From Acidobacteriaceae bacterium (GTDB lineage: Bacteria; Acidobacteriota; Terriglobia; Terriglobales; Acidobacteriaceae): a stretch of DNA of 7,382 bases. Position numbers and translations under genes: made by a program. The stretch covers positions 4,767 to 12,148 of the forward strand of contig PLKU01000564.1 of NCBI GenBank assembly GCA_003140705.1, written 5' to 3'. A model generated the notes under the pieces. The model was not told the DNA's origin. It did no database searches and saw only the letters and a list, made by a program, of their open reading frames with translations. Position 1 is the stretch's first letter. Each line of letters begins with the position of its first letter. This document shows positions 1 through 5,371 of the stretch, piece by piece.

Positions 1-198
1 TATGAAGCCAGTCATTACAACGCAATCAAGCCACCAAGTACAGACGAAATGAGGCCACCTGATCCTCTGGCATTGAGCCAATTGACTAAGGTGAACAAGG
101 CGAGGCTCCGGCCCTACAACCGGAATCAGGAGTTGGCCAGTTCTCGGCGCCTGCCCAATGAACCTCAGTTCATGGAATGCCCAATTTTCAACATTTGA
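1..198 (+). other. open frame at left edge, unrecognised
   Basis: Reading from base 1 in frame 1, the plus strand stays open for 65 codons to a TGA at 196-198. I do not recognise the product. It is rich in Pro, Asn, Gln and Arg, and has no visible domain, membrane segment or signal peptide. Its last codons lie inside the 36-bp repeat at 164-199 and read PQFMECPIFNI. The second copy of that repeat, read in the equivalent frame, gives TQFAKSPVFNI before a stop. The shared ending could mean that two related short genes were copied, or simply that a repeated DNA element happens to carry a stop. It could be the tail of a gene starting outside the window, or chance. Low confidence that it is expressed. 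Confidence 0.18.
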
Positions 199-199
199 C
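164..199. repeat. 36-bp dispersed repeat, copy 1
   Basis: This stretch matches 2019-2054 in the same orientation at 30 of 36 positions by eye. The last 21 bases (179-199 against 2034-2054) differ at only one position, and the shared core is TTTTCAACATTTGAC. On the complementary strand the conserved block starts GTCAAATGTTGAAAA. That resembles the terminus of an insertion sequence, possibly IS21-like, but this is an impression and not a match. The two copies are direct repeats about 1.8 kb apart and bracket the toxin-antitoxin operon. Confidence 0.6.
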
Positions 200-473
200 A
201 GGCCAATGTCCCAGTAGCCGGTTAATCGGGCGTAGCCCATGAATCTCATTTTTTCAGAGGCGTTCACATAGGGGGCTCCGAGAGTGATCGGGGGAGGCGT
301 AGGCTGGCCACGATCCAAGCCCTGCCGACCGCAGAAGCTCCTGGGATCCGTCAAGCTCAGTCTTCTCAGCAATCAGGACCAGGAAATACCGGAGATGGGG
401 AACCTACTCCGGAAGCCAAAAGCTTCAGGATCGGCAGTCCACCGCCGTTGCTGGATGAGGCGAAGCCTCTGGG
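200..473. other. intergenic, no recognisable gene
   Basis: I see no recognisable gene here. A plus-strand ATG frame (284-493) and another plus frame, open from about 225 to a TAG at 478-480, both lack a convincing ribosome binding site. Neither resembles a known family. The second frame is rich in Pro, Gly and Ser. This stretch lies downstream of the toxin gene, which reads leftward, and beside repeat copy 1, so decayed mobile DNA is the simplest reading. Confidence 0.4.
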
Positions 474-492
474 TAGGTAGCTATGCTACCTA
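474..492. terminator. perfect 8-bp hairpin downstream of yhaV
   Basis: TAGGTAGC (474-481) pairs perfectly with GCTACCTA (485-492) around a three-base loop. It lies about 30 bases past the end of the toxin gene, which reads leftward. No clear T-run follows on the minus strand, so intrinsic termination is uncertain. It could instead be an RNA-stabilising hairpin or a protein-binding palindrome. Confidence 0.4.
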
Positions 493-495
493 AAG

Positions 496-517
496 CTCCG
501 GTCTTTTAGACCAGGAG
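496..517 (-). terminator. hairpin abutting the yhaV stop codon
   Basis: GGTCT (500-504) pairs with AGACC (508-512) around a TTT loop. The stem continues as CTCC (496-499) against GGAG (514-517) across a bulged A at 513, giving nine base pairs. It begins four bases after the toxin stop codon, a usual place for a 3' end structure. Together with the hairpin at 474-492 it probably ends or protects the toxin-antitoxin transcript. The U-tract of a textbook intrinsic terminator is missing. Confidence 0.45.
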
Positions 518-521
518 TATG

Positions 522-1022
522 TCACCGCTTAGGCTTTTTCGGAAGCCTGGAAGTTGCCTGCCGCGTAGGACGGATTGTTTCCGCCCTCGCTGAAACGGCC
601 AGCAGTTCGGCCATTGTGCCCGGAGGATTTCCAGACTTGAGCATTGTGCGGAACACCATATAGGGATCGGTTTTCGATCCGGCTTTACGCAAAATGCCCT
701 CATCATTGACCCACGCGTAGACGATAACTTTCTCTTTACTCGAAAAGCGATAGAAGAGCCGATACCGTTCGTGGAACTTGGCGCGAAACCAGTGGCGGTT
801 ATCCTCGCCGAGTGTATTTCCCTGACGAAACTCGGGCGCGTTCGGATCGCGGGGGATGATTTCCCTTATATAGCGGTTGATCGTAGCCAAGAGCTTGGTC
901 GCTGGCTGCTCTTTGTATCCGTTGGGATCTTTCGCTTCAAGCGATTCTACCCTGGCCGTGAGATCTTCCAACTGCTGCCGGAAGAGTGAATGGAAATAGA
1001 GCGTCCAACCGTTGGCCTGCAT
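522..1022 (-). CDS. yhaV: YhaV-family ribonuclease toxin of a type II TA system
   Basis: This is the toxin of a PrlF-YhaV toxin-antitoxin pair. In the characterised Escherichia coli family member YhaV is a RelE-like ribonuclease that cuts RNA and stops growth unless bound by PrlF. The 166-residue product aligns by memory along almost its whole length with E. coli YhaV (about 154 residues). Shared features include NGWTLYFHSLF near the N-terminus, the KDP..Y...ATKLLA block (residues 31-46), the basic RYRLFYRFSSKEKVIVYAWVNDE block (86-108) and KTDPYMVFRTMLKSGNPP (117-134). Candidate RNA-binding and catalytic residues are the Arg, Lys and His cluster at 76-98. A basic tail after about residue 146 is extra relative to E. 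coli. The ATG at 1022-1020 shares its A with the antitoxin stop codon (TGATG), which implies translational coupling. The frame is intact, so the toxin is probably active. Confidence 0.93.
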   Translation of the reverse strand: MQANGWTLYFHSLFRQQLEDLTARVESLEAKDPNGYKEQPATKLLATINRYIREIIPRDPNAPEFRQGNTLGEDNRHWFRAKFHERYRLFYRFSSKEKVIVYAWVNDEGILRKAGSKTDPYMVFRTMLKSGNPPGTMAELLAVSARAETIRPTRQATSRLPKKPKR

Positions 1023-1402
1023 CAGAGAAAACTTTCCTCTCCCAGGGATTCGTCGTGCGCGGCAGCAACTCCTTCCACCAGACGATCTATACGGCTGGCG
1101 AGATCGCGTTCCAAAGGCTTGATCGTTTGAGGCGCCTTAGCAATATCGCTTGCCAGAAAAGCAAGGAACGATGCCATGACGGGATCTGTGCGTTTCGTTA
1201 ATGGATGGGCAACCGAGACCAGCATTCGTCCCGGCGCGATCACCTGGGCCTTAACCTCTCCCGCAAATTCGGGATGGCTCTTGAACAGAGCGCGGTCAAA
1301 GCGAAAGCCGAAGGAATTTCCCGTCCGCGCCTGCTTGCCGCGATACTCTGTGCCCGTTTCTTTTTGCGTGGTCCGAATCAGTTTGTTTTTGGGAGCCGGC
1401 AT
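1022..1402 (-). CDS. prlF: PrlF-family antitoxin (AbrB-like)
   Basis: This is the antitoxin partner of the following YhaV toxin. In the known family PrlF binds and neutralises YhaV, and the complex represses its own promoter. The product is 126 residues, against about 111 in E. coli. Residues 26-64 (GNSFGFRFD then VKAQVIAPGRMLVSV) look like a diverged AbrB/SpoVT swapped-hairpin DNA-binding domain. Residues 74-97 (DPVMASFLAFLASDIAKAPQ then KPL) match the C-terminal helix block of PrlF, where E. coli has NAFLRFLDADIQNNPQ. I chose the ATG at 1402-1400 because GGAG lies seven bases upstream. In-frame ATGs at 1408 and 1456 are possible, but 1408 is too close to the GGAG and 1456 lacks a good site. 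The gene comes first in the operon, as is usual for antitoxins. Autoregulation is inferred from the family, and I could not identify an operator. Confidence 0.88.
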   Translation of the reverse strand: MPAPKNKLIRTTQKETGTEYRGKQARTGNSFGFRFDRALFKSHPEFAGEVKAQVIAPGRMLVSVAHPLTKRTDPVMASFLAFLASDIAKAPQTIKPLERDLASRIDRLVEGVAAAHDESLGEESFL

Positions 1403-1409
1403 CTTCATT

Positions 1410-1413
1410 CTCC
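1410..1413 (-). promoter_or_regulatory. ribosome binding site of prlF
   Basis: GGAG on the minus strand lies seven bases before the ATG at 1402-1400. It favours this start over the in-frame ATG at 1408 (too close) and the one at 1456 (upstream of it). Confidence 0.6.
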
Positions 1414-1517
1414 AGATCAAGGTTAGCACATTTGTGGTTACATACCTAGTACGCATTAAGGGGTGATTTGTCTAGACGAGCCTGGCTATAGCGGCGGCTT
1501 GATCCGCCGGAATCAGG

Positions 1518-1682
1518 ATGCGAACGGCCGGTATGAGCGGCCCAGTTCGGCGCATGCGTAAGAGCACCTCGGTAAGGCACCTGGTAGCAGCTATCGACAA
1601 GATGGCGATTAAGAGCGAGCTTCCGGAGATTCGACGGCAAGAATTGAATTGGAAGACAGAATTGATGTATGGAAGTTGGTAG
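1518..1682 (+). CDS. possible small protein or gene fragment, unknown
   Basis: A plus-strand frame of 54 codons starts at ATG 1518 (or ATG 1533) and ends at TAG 1680-1682. The product is basic and helix-prone; its middle reads LVAAIDKMAIKSELPEIRRQ. A GGA lies six bases before the first ATG, which is a weak ribosome binding site. I do not recognise the family. It diverges from the prlF-yhaV operon and precedes the tRNA-like relic. It could be a small accessory gene, the end of a decayed gene or chance. The frame is short enough that chance cannot be excluded. Confidence 0.2.
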   Translation: MRTAGMSGPVRRMRKSTSVRHLVAAIDKMAIKSELPEIRRQELNWKTELMYGSW

Positions 1683-1710
1683 CCGTCTCGTCATGGCGAG
1701 CACAAGCCTA

Positions 1711-1774
1711 GCCGGGGGTAAATCCGGCACTCTGGCGATCCTGATGGGCCAGGGTCTGCGGGTTCAGATCCCGC
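1711..1774 (+). pseudogene. tRNA-like relic (T arm plus two other stems)
   Basis: The best part is a perfect T arm: GCGGG (1758-1762), a seven-base loop TTCAGAT (1763-1769) and CCCGC (1770-1774). Five bases before it, the length of a normal variable loop, lies GCCAG (1748-1752), which pairs with CTGGC (1732-1736). The enclosed loop is 11 bases, not 7, but contains CTGAT, which would read as a GAT (Ile) anticodon context. Upstream, GCCGG (1711-1715) pairs with CCGGC (1724-1728) where a D arm would be. No acceptor stem can be formed: the bases after the T arm (ATATAAC) have no complement at the expected 5' position, and no CCA follows. It is therefore not a working tRNA. It may be a decayed tRNA or a fragment left by an integrating element, or a coincidence of hairpins. 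Confidence 0.3.
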
Positions 1775-2018
1775 ATATAACAGCGTATGCCCCGTACGGT
1801 CACAATCGTATTGTGCACATTGACTGCTTACAACCGTGTGCTGAGTGGCAAGACGGCGAGGGTGGGTAAGGGGAAATTACACCAATTCAGATTTGCGATT
1901 AACCAGCGACAATCGGCGAAGTATCCAAACCGCTATTTGGTGGAAGCTGTGGTTCAATCGCATTTAGACTAATGCACAATTTGGTGTGCAAACCAGAACG
2001 CCGCCGCTTCCAGGCAGA

Positions 2019-2054
2019 CTCAGTTTGCGAAAAGCCCAGTTTTCAACATTTGAC
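2019..2054. repeat. 36-bp dispersed repeat, copy 2
   Basis: This is the direct-repeat partner of 164-199. CTCAGTT opens both copies, followed by eight weakly conserved bases and then a nearly identical 21-bp block (2034-2054). Sequence outside the block does not align convincingly, so the conserved unit is short. A small inverted repeat (1973-1990) lies just upstream. Confidence 0.6.
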
Positions 2055-2139
2055 CTCCCAATCCGGATGGAAGGTCATCCAAGGGCAACCAGCCCAATAA
2101 GCGTCTACCCGTTTGCGCGGATGGGCCGACCTGGCGGCC

Positions 2140-2163
2140 TCGCCAGCTCGCTCTGGCTGGCGA
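2140..2163 (-). terminator. 8-bp hairpin next to the VWA remnant's stop codon
   Basis: TCGCCAGC (2140-2147) pairs perfectly with GCTGGCGA (2156-2163) around an eight-base loop. It directly follows the minus-strand stop codon at 2166-2164. It was probably the 3' end structure of the VWA-type gene whose tail survives here. No T-run follows, so intrinsic termination is uncertain. Confidence 0.4.
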
Positions 2164-2403
2164 TCACTGTGTTGCGGCCGACACGAACTTGGCGCTGCTG
2201 ACCGGAACCTCGAGGGTTCCCGCCTTGCCTGAACTCCAATCGTAGACACCGGTCTCGAGATAGGCCGCGGAACTGGGCAGGTCAAGCTCAAAATGCACCG
2301 GCACGCCCGATTTCTGGATCGCGGCGAAGATCTCCGGCGTCAGGGCCATCCCCTGCGTTACGTCCACCCGGTTCACTGCATTGCCGTCGCGATCGCAGGC
2401 TAG
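2164..2403 (-). pseudogene. 3' remnant of a VWA-type acidobacterial secreted protein gene
   Basis: About 80 codons on the minus strand before the TGA at 2166-2164 read like the C-terminal domain of longer acidobacterial VWFA-related proteins. The pattern is ACDRDGNAVNRVDVTQGM, then LTPEIFAAIQKSG, a LDLP motif, and ETGVYDWSSGKAGTLEVPV. This domain is absent from the two shorter VWA proteins at 3986-6532, so the remnant is not a recent copy of either. The frame stays open to about 2865. However, beyond about 2400-2415 its translation turns into low-complexity Arg, Pro and Gln sequence antisense to other genes, so homology ends there. No start or VWA core remains. It abuts the permease remnant reading the other way, so both seem cut by one deletion. 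The right boundary is approximate. Confidence 0.7.
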
Positions 2404-2628
2404 AAGGCTGGCCTGCGTCTTTGCGGCGGTGGTCTGGTCGCGGGCCTGCACATGGCTTTCATCCTGTCCTCGCTGTTTCGCGAGTGGTTCTGGAAGGTGA
2501 CCCAGACCGACAGTATCTTGATTGTGTCTGCAGTTTTTCTGCTCTTTGGAGTAACCCTTTGCGCTTCGCTGGTGCCGGCCTGGTGTGCCGCACGAACCAA
2601 CCCTGCACAACTGCTGCGCAGCGAATGA
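2404..2628 (+). pseudogene. 3' remnant of an FtsX/MacB-type ABC permease gene
   Basis: The plus frame after the TAG at 2401-2403 runs 74 codons to TGA 2626-2628 and reads as the C-terminus of an FtsX-like permease. A Gly-rich helix (AGLRLCGGGLVAGLHMAFIL) is followed by a short periplasmic loop containing TQTDS. Next comes a final hydrophobic helix (residues 37-60, ILIVSAVFLLFGVTLCASLV) and then the usual ending PAWCAARTNPAQLLRSE, equivalent to 'PARRATRxDPxxALR' in the family. Intact proteins are 400 to 800 residues; here only the last two membrane segments remain. No start or ribosome binding site is present, so this is a relic. The family exports or senses substrates with a partner ATPase, or acts as an acidobacterial duplicated orphan permease. 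Which subtype this was cannot be told. Confidence 0.72.
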
Positions 2629-2702
2629 GCCGTTGAGCGGGTCCCATGGCTCAAGGCGAGGGAACACTTCAAGGAGAACTTGTGGCAAGGAAGTGGATTT
2701 GT

Positions 2703-2711
2703 TGGGATAAT
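2703..2711 (+). promoter_or_regulatory. possible extended -10 promoter element
   Basis: TGG followed by GATAAT (2706-2711) matches an extended -10 element (TGn before a TATAAT-like hexamer). It would give a leader of about 30 bases before the ATG at 2749. No good -35 hexamer is seen at 17 bases. The nearest, TTGTGG at 2680-2685, is 20 bases away. The call is tentative. Confidence 0.3.
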
Positions 2712-2748
2712 AATTGCGTCGCGCGTCGGGCAGGGAAAAGGCGGCTGT

Positions 2749-3951
2749 ATGCGGCGGTGGATTCTTCTCGGGGTCATGGCGGTCGTGGCGCTGAACGCTG
2801 GGGCGGCAAGGCGCGTGACCGTTGCGGAACTGGTGCAGGCTGTGATCGCGGACTGCACGGCGCACAAGCCGGATGCGGAGATTGTGCGCCAGTTTGGTGG
2901 AATGGAGCTGACCGAGCGGTTGAGCGAGGCCACGCTCGACCGTCTGAGTGCGCAGGTGCAGTTAAGCCCGCAAGTAGCGGTGGCGCTGGAGCTGCTGGCG
3001 AGCCAGTCGGCCTTTCTGGATTTGCCGGCGAGCGAGCTGCCGGCCGCACCCCCTCCTGGCGAAGATGCTCAACTCAAGATTTTCAACGCAGCGGGCACGT
3101 TCGTGGCGGAGACGCTGCCGCACCTGCCCAACTTTCTGGCCACGCGGACGACCATCCGTTACGATGACAGCCCGCAGGAGGTGAAGAAAGGCGCCTGGCC
3201 GACTCGCGCCGGGCTGCACCTTGTGGGAACGTCGAGCAGAGAGATCTCCGTATCTGGCGAACGGGGGAATGCTTCCGGCGGCAAGGGATCGGATCCCTCG
3301 CAAGACCAGGGTGGTCTGATCTCCTGGGGCGAATTCGGGTCGGTGCTGGGCATGATCCTGGCCGACAGCGTCAACGGCAAAGTGAACTGGAGCCATTGGG
3401 AAGACATTGGCGGGGTGCGTTGCGCGGCATTTCATTATTCGGTGCCAAAGTCCGCCTCGCATTTTGAGGTGGTCAGCGCTTTACAGCGGCAGGCGAGTGT
3501 CGAGGGCTTTGCATCGCGCTCGTCCGGCGACAGGGCTTCGAGCATGAGCGCAAGGCCGAACGACGATTCCTCCCGGACATCTGTGATGCACGCAATCCGC
3601 GCCTATCAAGGCTCACTTTGGGTGGACCCGGCGACGGGTGCGATTCTGCGCATTACCATCGAGGCAAACTCCAAAGACAGCTCCGATTTTCAGTGGGCCG
3701 AGATGCTGGTCGAGTATGGAGCGGTGGAGATTCGCGACGCCAGTTTCATCTGCCCGGTGCACAGCGTGGCTCTCTCCAGGACAATGCTGAGTGCTGACGC
3801 CAGCACAGGAAGTGCGGCATCCGCGTGGCTGAATGCGACCGTGTTCAGCAACTATCACCGCTTTGCGGGAACAACACGGATTATCAACGGTGCGGATGCG
3901 GCAGAACCAGGACCGCAGAAACCCACGGAAGGAAATACGAAGCCGGAATAA
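2749..3951 (+). CDS. secreted protein of unknown function, acidobacterial type
   Basis: The product is 400 residues. It starts with a Sec-type signal peptide: MRR, a hydrophobic core at about residues 4-16, and likely cleavage near AGA or GAA at 17-20. An all-helical, Leu/Ala-rich region (24-100, with MELTERLSEATLDRL) precedes HLPNFLATRTTIRYDD (125-140). Next is a Gly/Ser-rich stretch (165-190) and a probably beta-rich half with GSLWVDPATGAILRITIEA (288-306) and LVEYGAVEI..ASFICPVHSVALSR (320-344). The C-terminal half resembles secreted lipoprotein-sorting-like folds only loosely. I recall this domain order from uncharacterised acidobacterial proteins but know no function. I chose ATG 2749 because AAAAGG ends seven bases upstream and the signal peptide begins there. 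The wrecked paralogue at 6568-6764 shows the same leader and N-terminus. A TTG at 2680 would only add a non-conserved extension. The gene converges on the VWA pair with a 34-base gap. Confidence 0.75.
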   Translation: MRRWILLGVMAVVALNAGAARRVTVAELVQAVIADCTAHKPDAEIVRQFGGMELTERLSEATLDRLSAQVQLSPQVAVALELLASQSAFLDLPASELPAAPPPGEDAQLKIFNAAGTFVAETLPHLPNFLATRTTIRYDDSPQEVKKGAWPTRAGLHLVGTSSREISVSGERGNASGGKGSDPSQDQGGLISWGEFGSVLGMILADSVNGKVNWSHWEDIGGVRCAAFHYSVPKSASHFEVVSALQRQASVEGFASRSSGDRASSMSARPNDDSSRTSVMHAIRAYQGSLWVDPATGAILRITIEANSKDSSDFQWAEMLVEYGAVEIRDASFICPVHSVALSRTMLSADASTGSAASAWLNATVFSNYHRFAGTTRIINGADAAEPGPQKPTEGNTKPE

Positions 3952-3985
3952 TGGCTCTTCCTTCATTGTTTCCAGAGTTGAGGTC

Positions 3986-5308
3986 TCAGTTCTTGTTCTT
4001 GCCCGGTTTGGGCAGGAAGTAGCCGCGGCGCGCCTGAACCTCCAGGCCGTCGGGAGTGACCTTAACTTTCAAATGATGGTAGGAACCGTCGGGCTTTACG
4101 CCATCGATCGATAACTCGAGAAGATAGATAACCTCCGGCGCGTCCGTCAGGCTCTTGAATCCGCCGTCGAGATCGTTGCTGTTATGAAAGAACGTGCCGC
4201 CGGTCCCGTCTGCCAGCTCCGCCATGGGGGCTTCGGCCAGCTTCATGGACGAGCGATGGTAGTCGGACTGTTCCTGCATGCTTCCACCGCTGCCGTTAAT
4301 GGTGCTGAAGGTAGGGCTCTTGTCACTTGCGTTGAGCTCCGTGGTGTACAAGCCGCGTGCGTCCAGGGCACTGATGACCACGTTCGACTGTGCGGCGAGT
4401 TCAACGATCTGCTGCTCGGCGGTCATTGCCTCCGGTGCGACTGAAAGGAAGCCGGGCGAGACAAGAATCAGAGTGCGTTGGCCGGGCATCGGCGCCATCC
4501 TACGCACAAACTCCGCGATCGTGGCGCAAGTGGAGCGAACATCCTGGTTGCCCAAATTGAGCACTCGACGGGCTGACGATTCCGCCGTGTTCTGCGCCAC
4601 GTTGTAGTCGTACTTCATATCCAGTCCGGGGCTGCAATCGAAAACCTGCCTTAGCGCATCTCCAAGAGCCGTGCTGTCATGCTTGTTCTCGATCAGGTCG
4701 GCCTGGTAGTAGCTGATCTTCGGACACTCAGCCGCGTCGGAGTGGAAAAGGCTCCGCGGTTGGATGCCCGCAATGGCATTGAGCAGAACGGAGCGGTCGC
4801 GCGTGATGCCGCTGTTGGTTTTGCCGGAGATGGTCACCACCGCGGCCATGCTGTTGCCGGCCAGAGCGCTGTCAAGCGCTGCAGCAGCGGCCTTCTTGGA
4901 GTAGGCCAGGTCTTCCATGGTCAGGTGCATGTCGTCGAAGAGGAAGACGAGGATGCGGCTGGGCAGGGCAGAGGCCTGCGCGGGGCTTGCGGCAGGTTCG
5001 CCTGGCTGTGCGGCCGATACAGCCGGAGTAGCTGCTTTCGCGCCGCCGCGTTGCTCGACGGAGAACGCAGCGATGACGTGCGGCTTGTCGTTGTCGAAGA
5101 CCTGGAAGTCCTCTACCGTCAGGCCGTCCACCGCGCGGCCCTGCTTGTCGCGGACTACAACCGGAACCAATACTTTGTCGACGTTCAGTTCGATTACGGG
5201 TCCAGCGTGCTGCGATCCACTTGCTTGCTGGGCGAGCGAATCCATCTTCGGCATGGAGACCAAGCAACAGAGGGCAAGAATTGCGCGCAACCAACGATTC
5301 AGATTCAT
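3986..5308 (-). CDS. secreted VWFA-related acidobacterial protein (downstream paralogue)
   Basis: The product is 440 residues of the TIGR03436-like 'VWFA-related domain, acidobacterial' type. A Sec signal peptide has a hydrophobic core at about 8-19 and likely cleavage after SLA (24-26). Cys14-Cys15 are not in a proper lipobox. Residues 38-80 form the family's N-terminal beta domain (VDKVLVPVVVRDKQGRAVDGL then EDFQVFDNDKP). A Pro/Ala linker (89-116) precedes the VWA core. The core starts at RILVFLFDD (118-126), where the metal site reads D126-x-H-x-T130 in place of DxSxS. It continues through TISGKTNSGITRDRS, FVRRMAPMPGQRTLILVSPGFL and NVVISALDARGLY, and a C-terminal beta segment ends in ARRGYFLPKPGK. 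The role is unknown; VWA domains generally bind partner proteins through a metal. The ATG has AAGGTG seven bases upstream. It lies 63 bases downstream of its paralogue and may be cotranscribed with it. Confidence 0.86.
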   Translation of the reverse strand: MNLNRWLRAILALCCLVSMPKMDSLAQQASGSQHAGPVIELNVDKVLVPVVVRDKQGRAVDGLTVEDFQVFDNDKPHVIAAFSVEQRGGAKAATPAVSAAQPGEPAASPAQASALPSRILVFLFDDMHLTMEDLAYSKKAAAAALDSALAGNSMAAVVTISGKTNSGITRDRSVLLNAIAGIQPRSLFHSDAAECPKISYYQADLIENKHDSTALGDALRQVFDCSPGLDMKYDYNVAQNTAESSARRVLNLGNQDVRSTCATIAEFVRRMAPMPGQRTLILVSPGFLSVAPEAMTAEQQIVELAAQSNVVISALDARGLYTTELNASDKSPTFSTINGSGGSMQEQSDYHRSSMKLAEAPMAELADGTGGTFFHNSNDLDGGFKSLTDAPEVIYLLELSIDGVKPDGSYHHLKVKVTPDGLEVQARRGYFLPKPGKNKN

Positions 5309-5371
5309 CCGGGATCACCTTGTACCGTAACGGCCCTTCCTGGGCTGCTGTCCACTCTCCAGACCGATCTT

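Larger units (their letters stand above)
1457..2018. other. intergenic stretch with small inverted repeats and a tRNA-like relic
   Basis: No recognisable gene is present. Visible structures are a GC-rich hairpin (CGGCGG 1492-1497 with CCGCCG 1504-1509), a tRNA-like set of stems at 1711-1774, CACAAT (1801-1806) with ATTGTG (1810-1815), and TGCACA (1973-1978) with TGTGCA (1985-1990). A 54-codon plus frame (ATG 1518 to TAG 1680-1682) is described separately. The 5' part also holds the upstream region of the prlF-yhaV operon, which must contain its promoter. I found no convincing -35 and -10 pair there. Confidence 0.4.

Noticed and set aside
1446..1730. A 94-codon minus-strand frame upstream of prlF
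   Set aside because: It has no family resemblance, no ribosome binding site and low-complexity composition, and it spans inverted repeats.
1711..1785. A functional tRNA gene
   Set aside because: No acceptor stem can pair, the anticodon-like loop is 11 bases long, and no CCA follows. Only a relic is supportable.
2404..2865. The right half of the minus frame that ends at 2164
   Set aside because: Beyond about 2415 the translation is low-complexity and antisense to the permease remnant and the 2749 gene. Only the left end shows family similarity.
2646..3167. A 173-codon plus-strand frame overlapping the 2749 gene
   Set aside because: It is rich in Arg, Gly and Cys and out of frame with the recognised secreted protein, which has a signal peptide and a decayed paralogue supporting its own frame.
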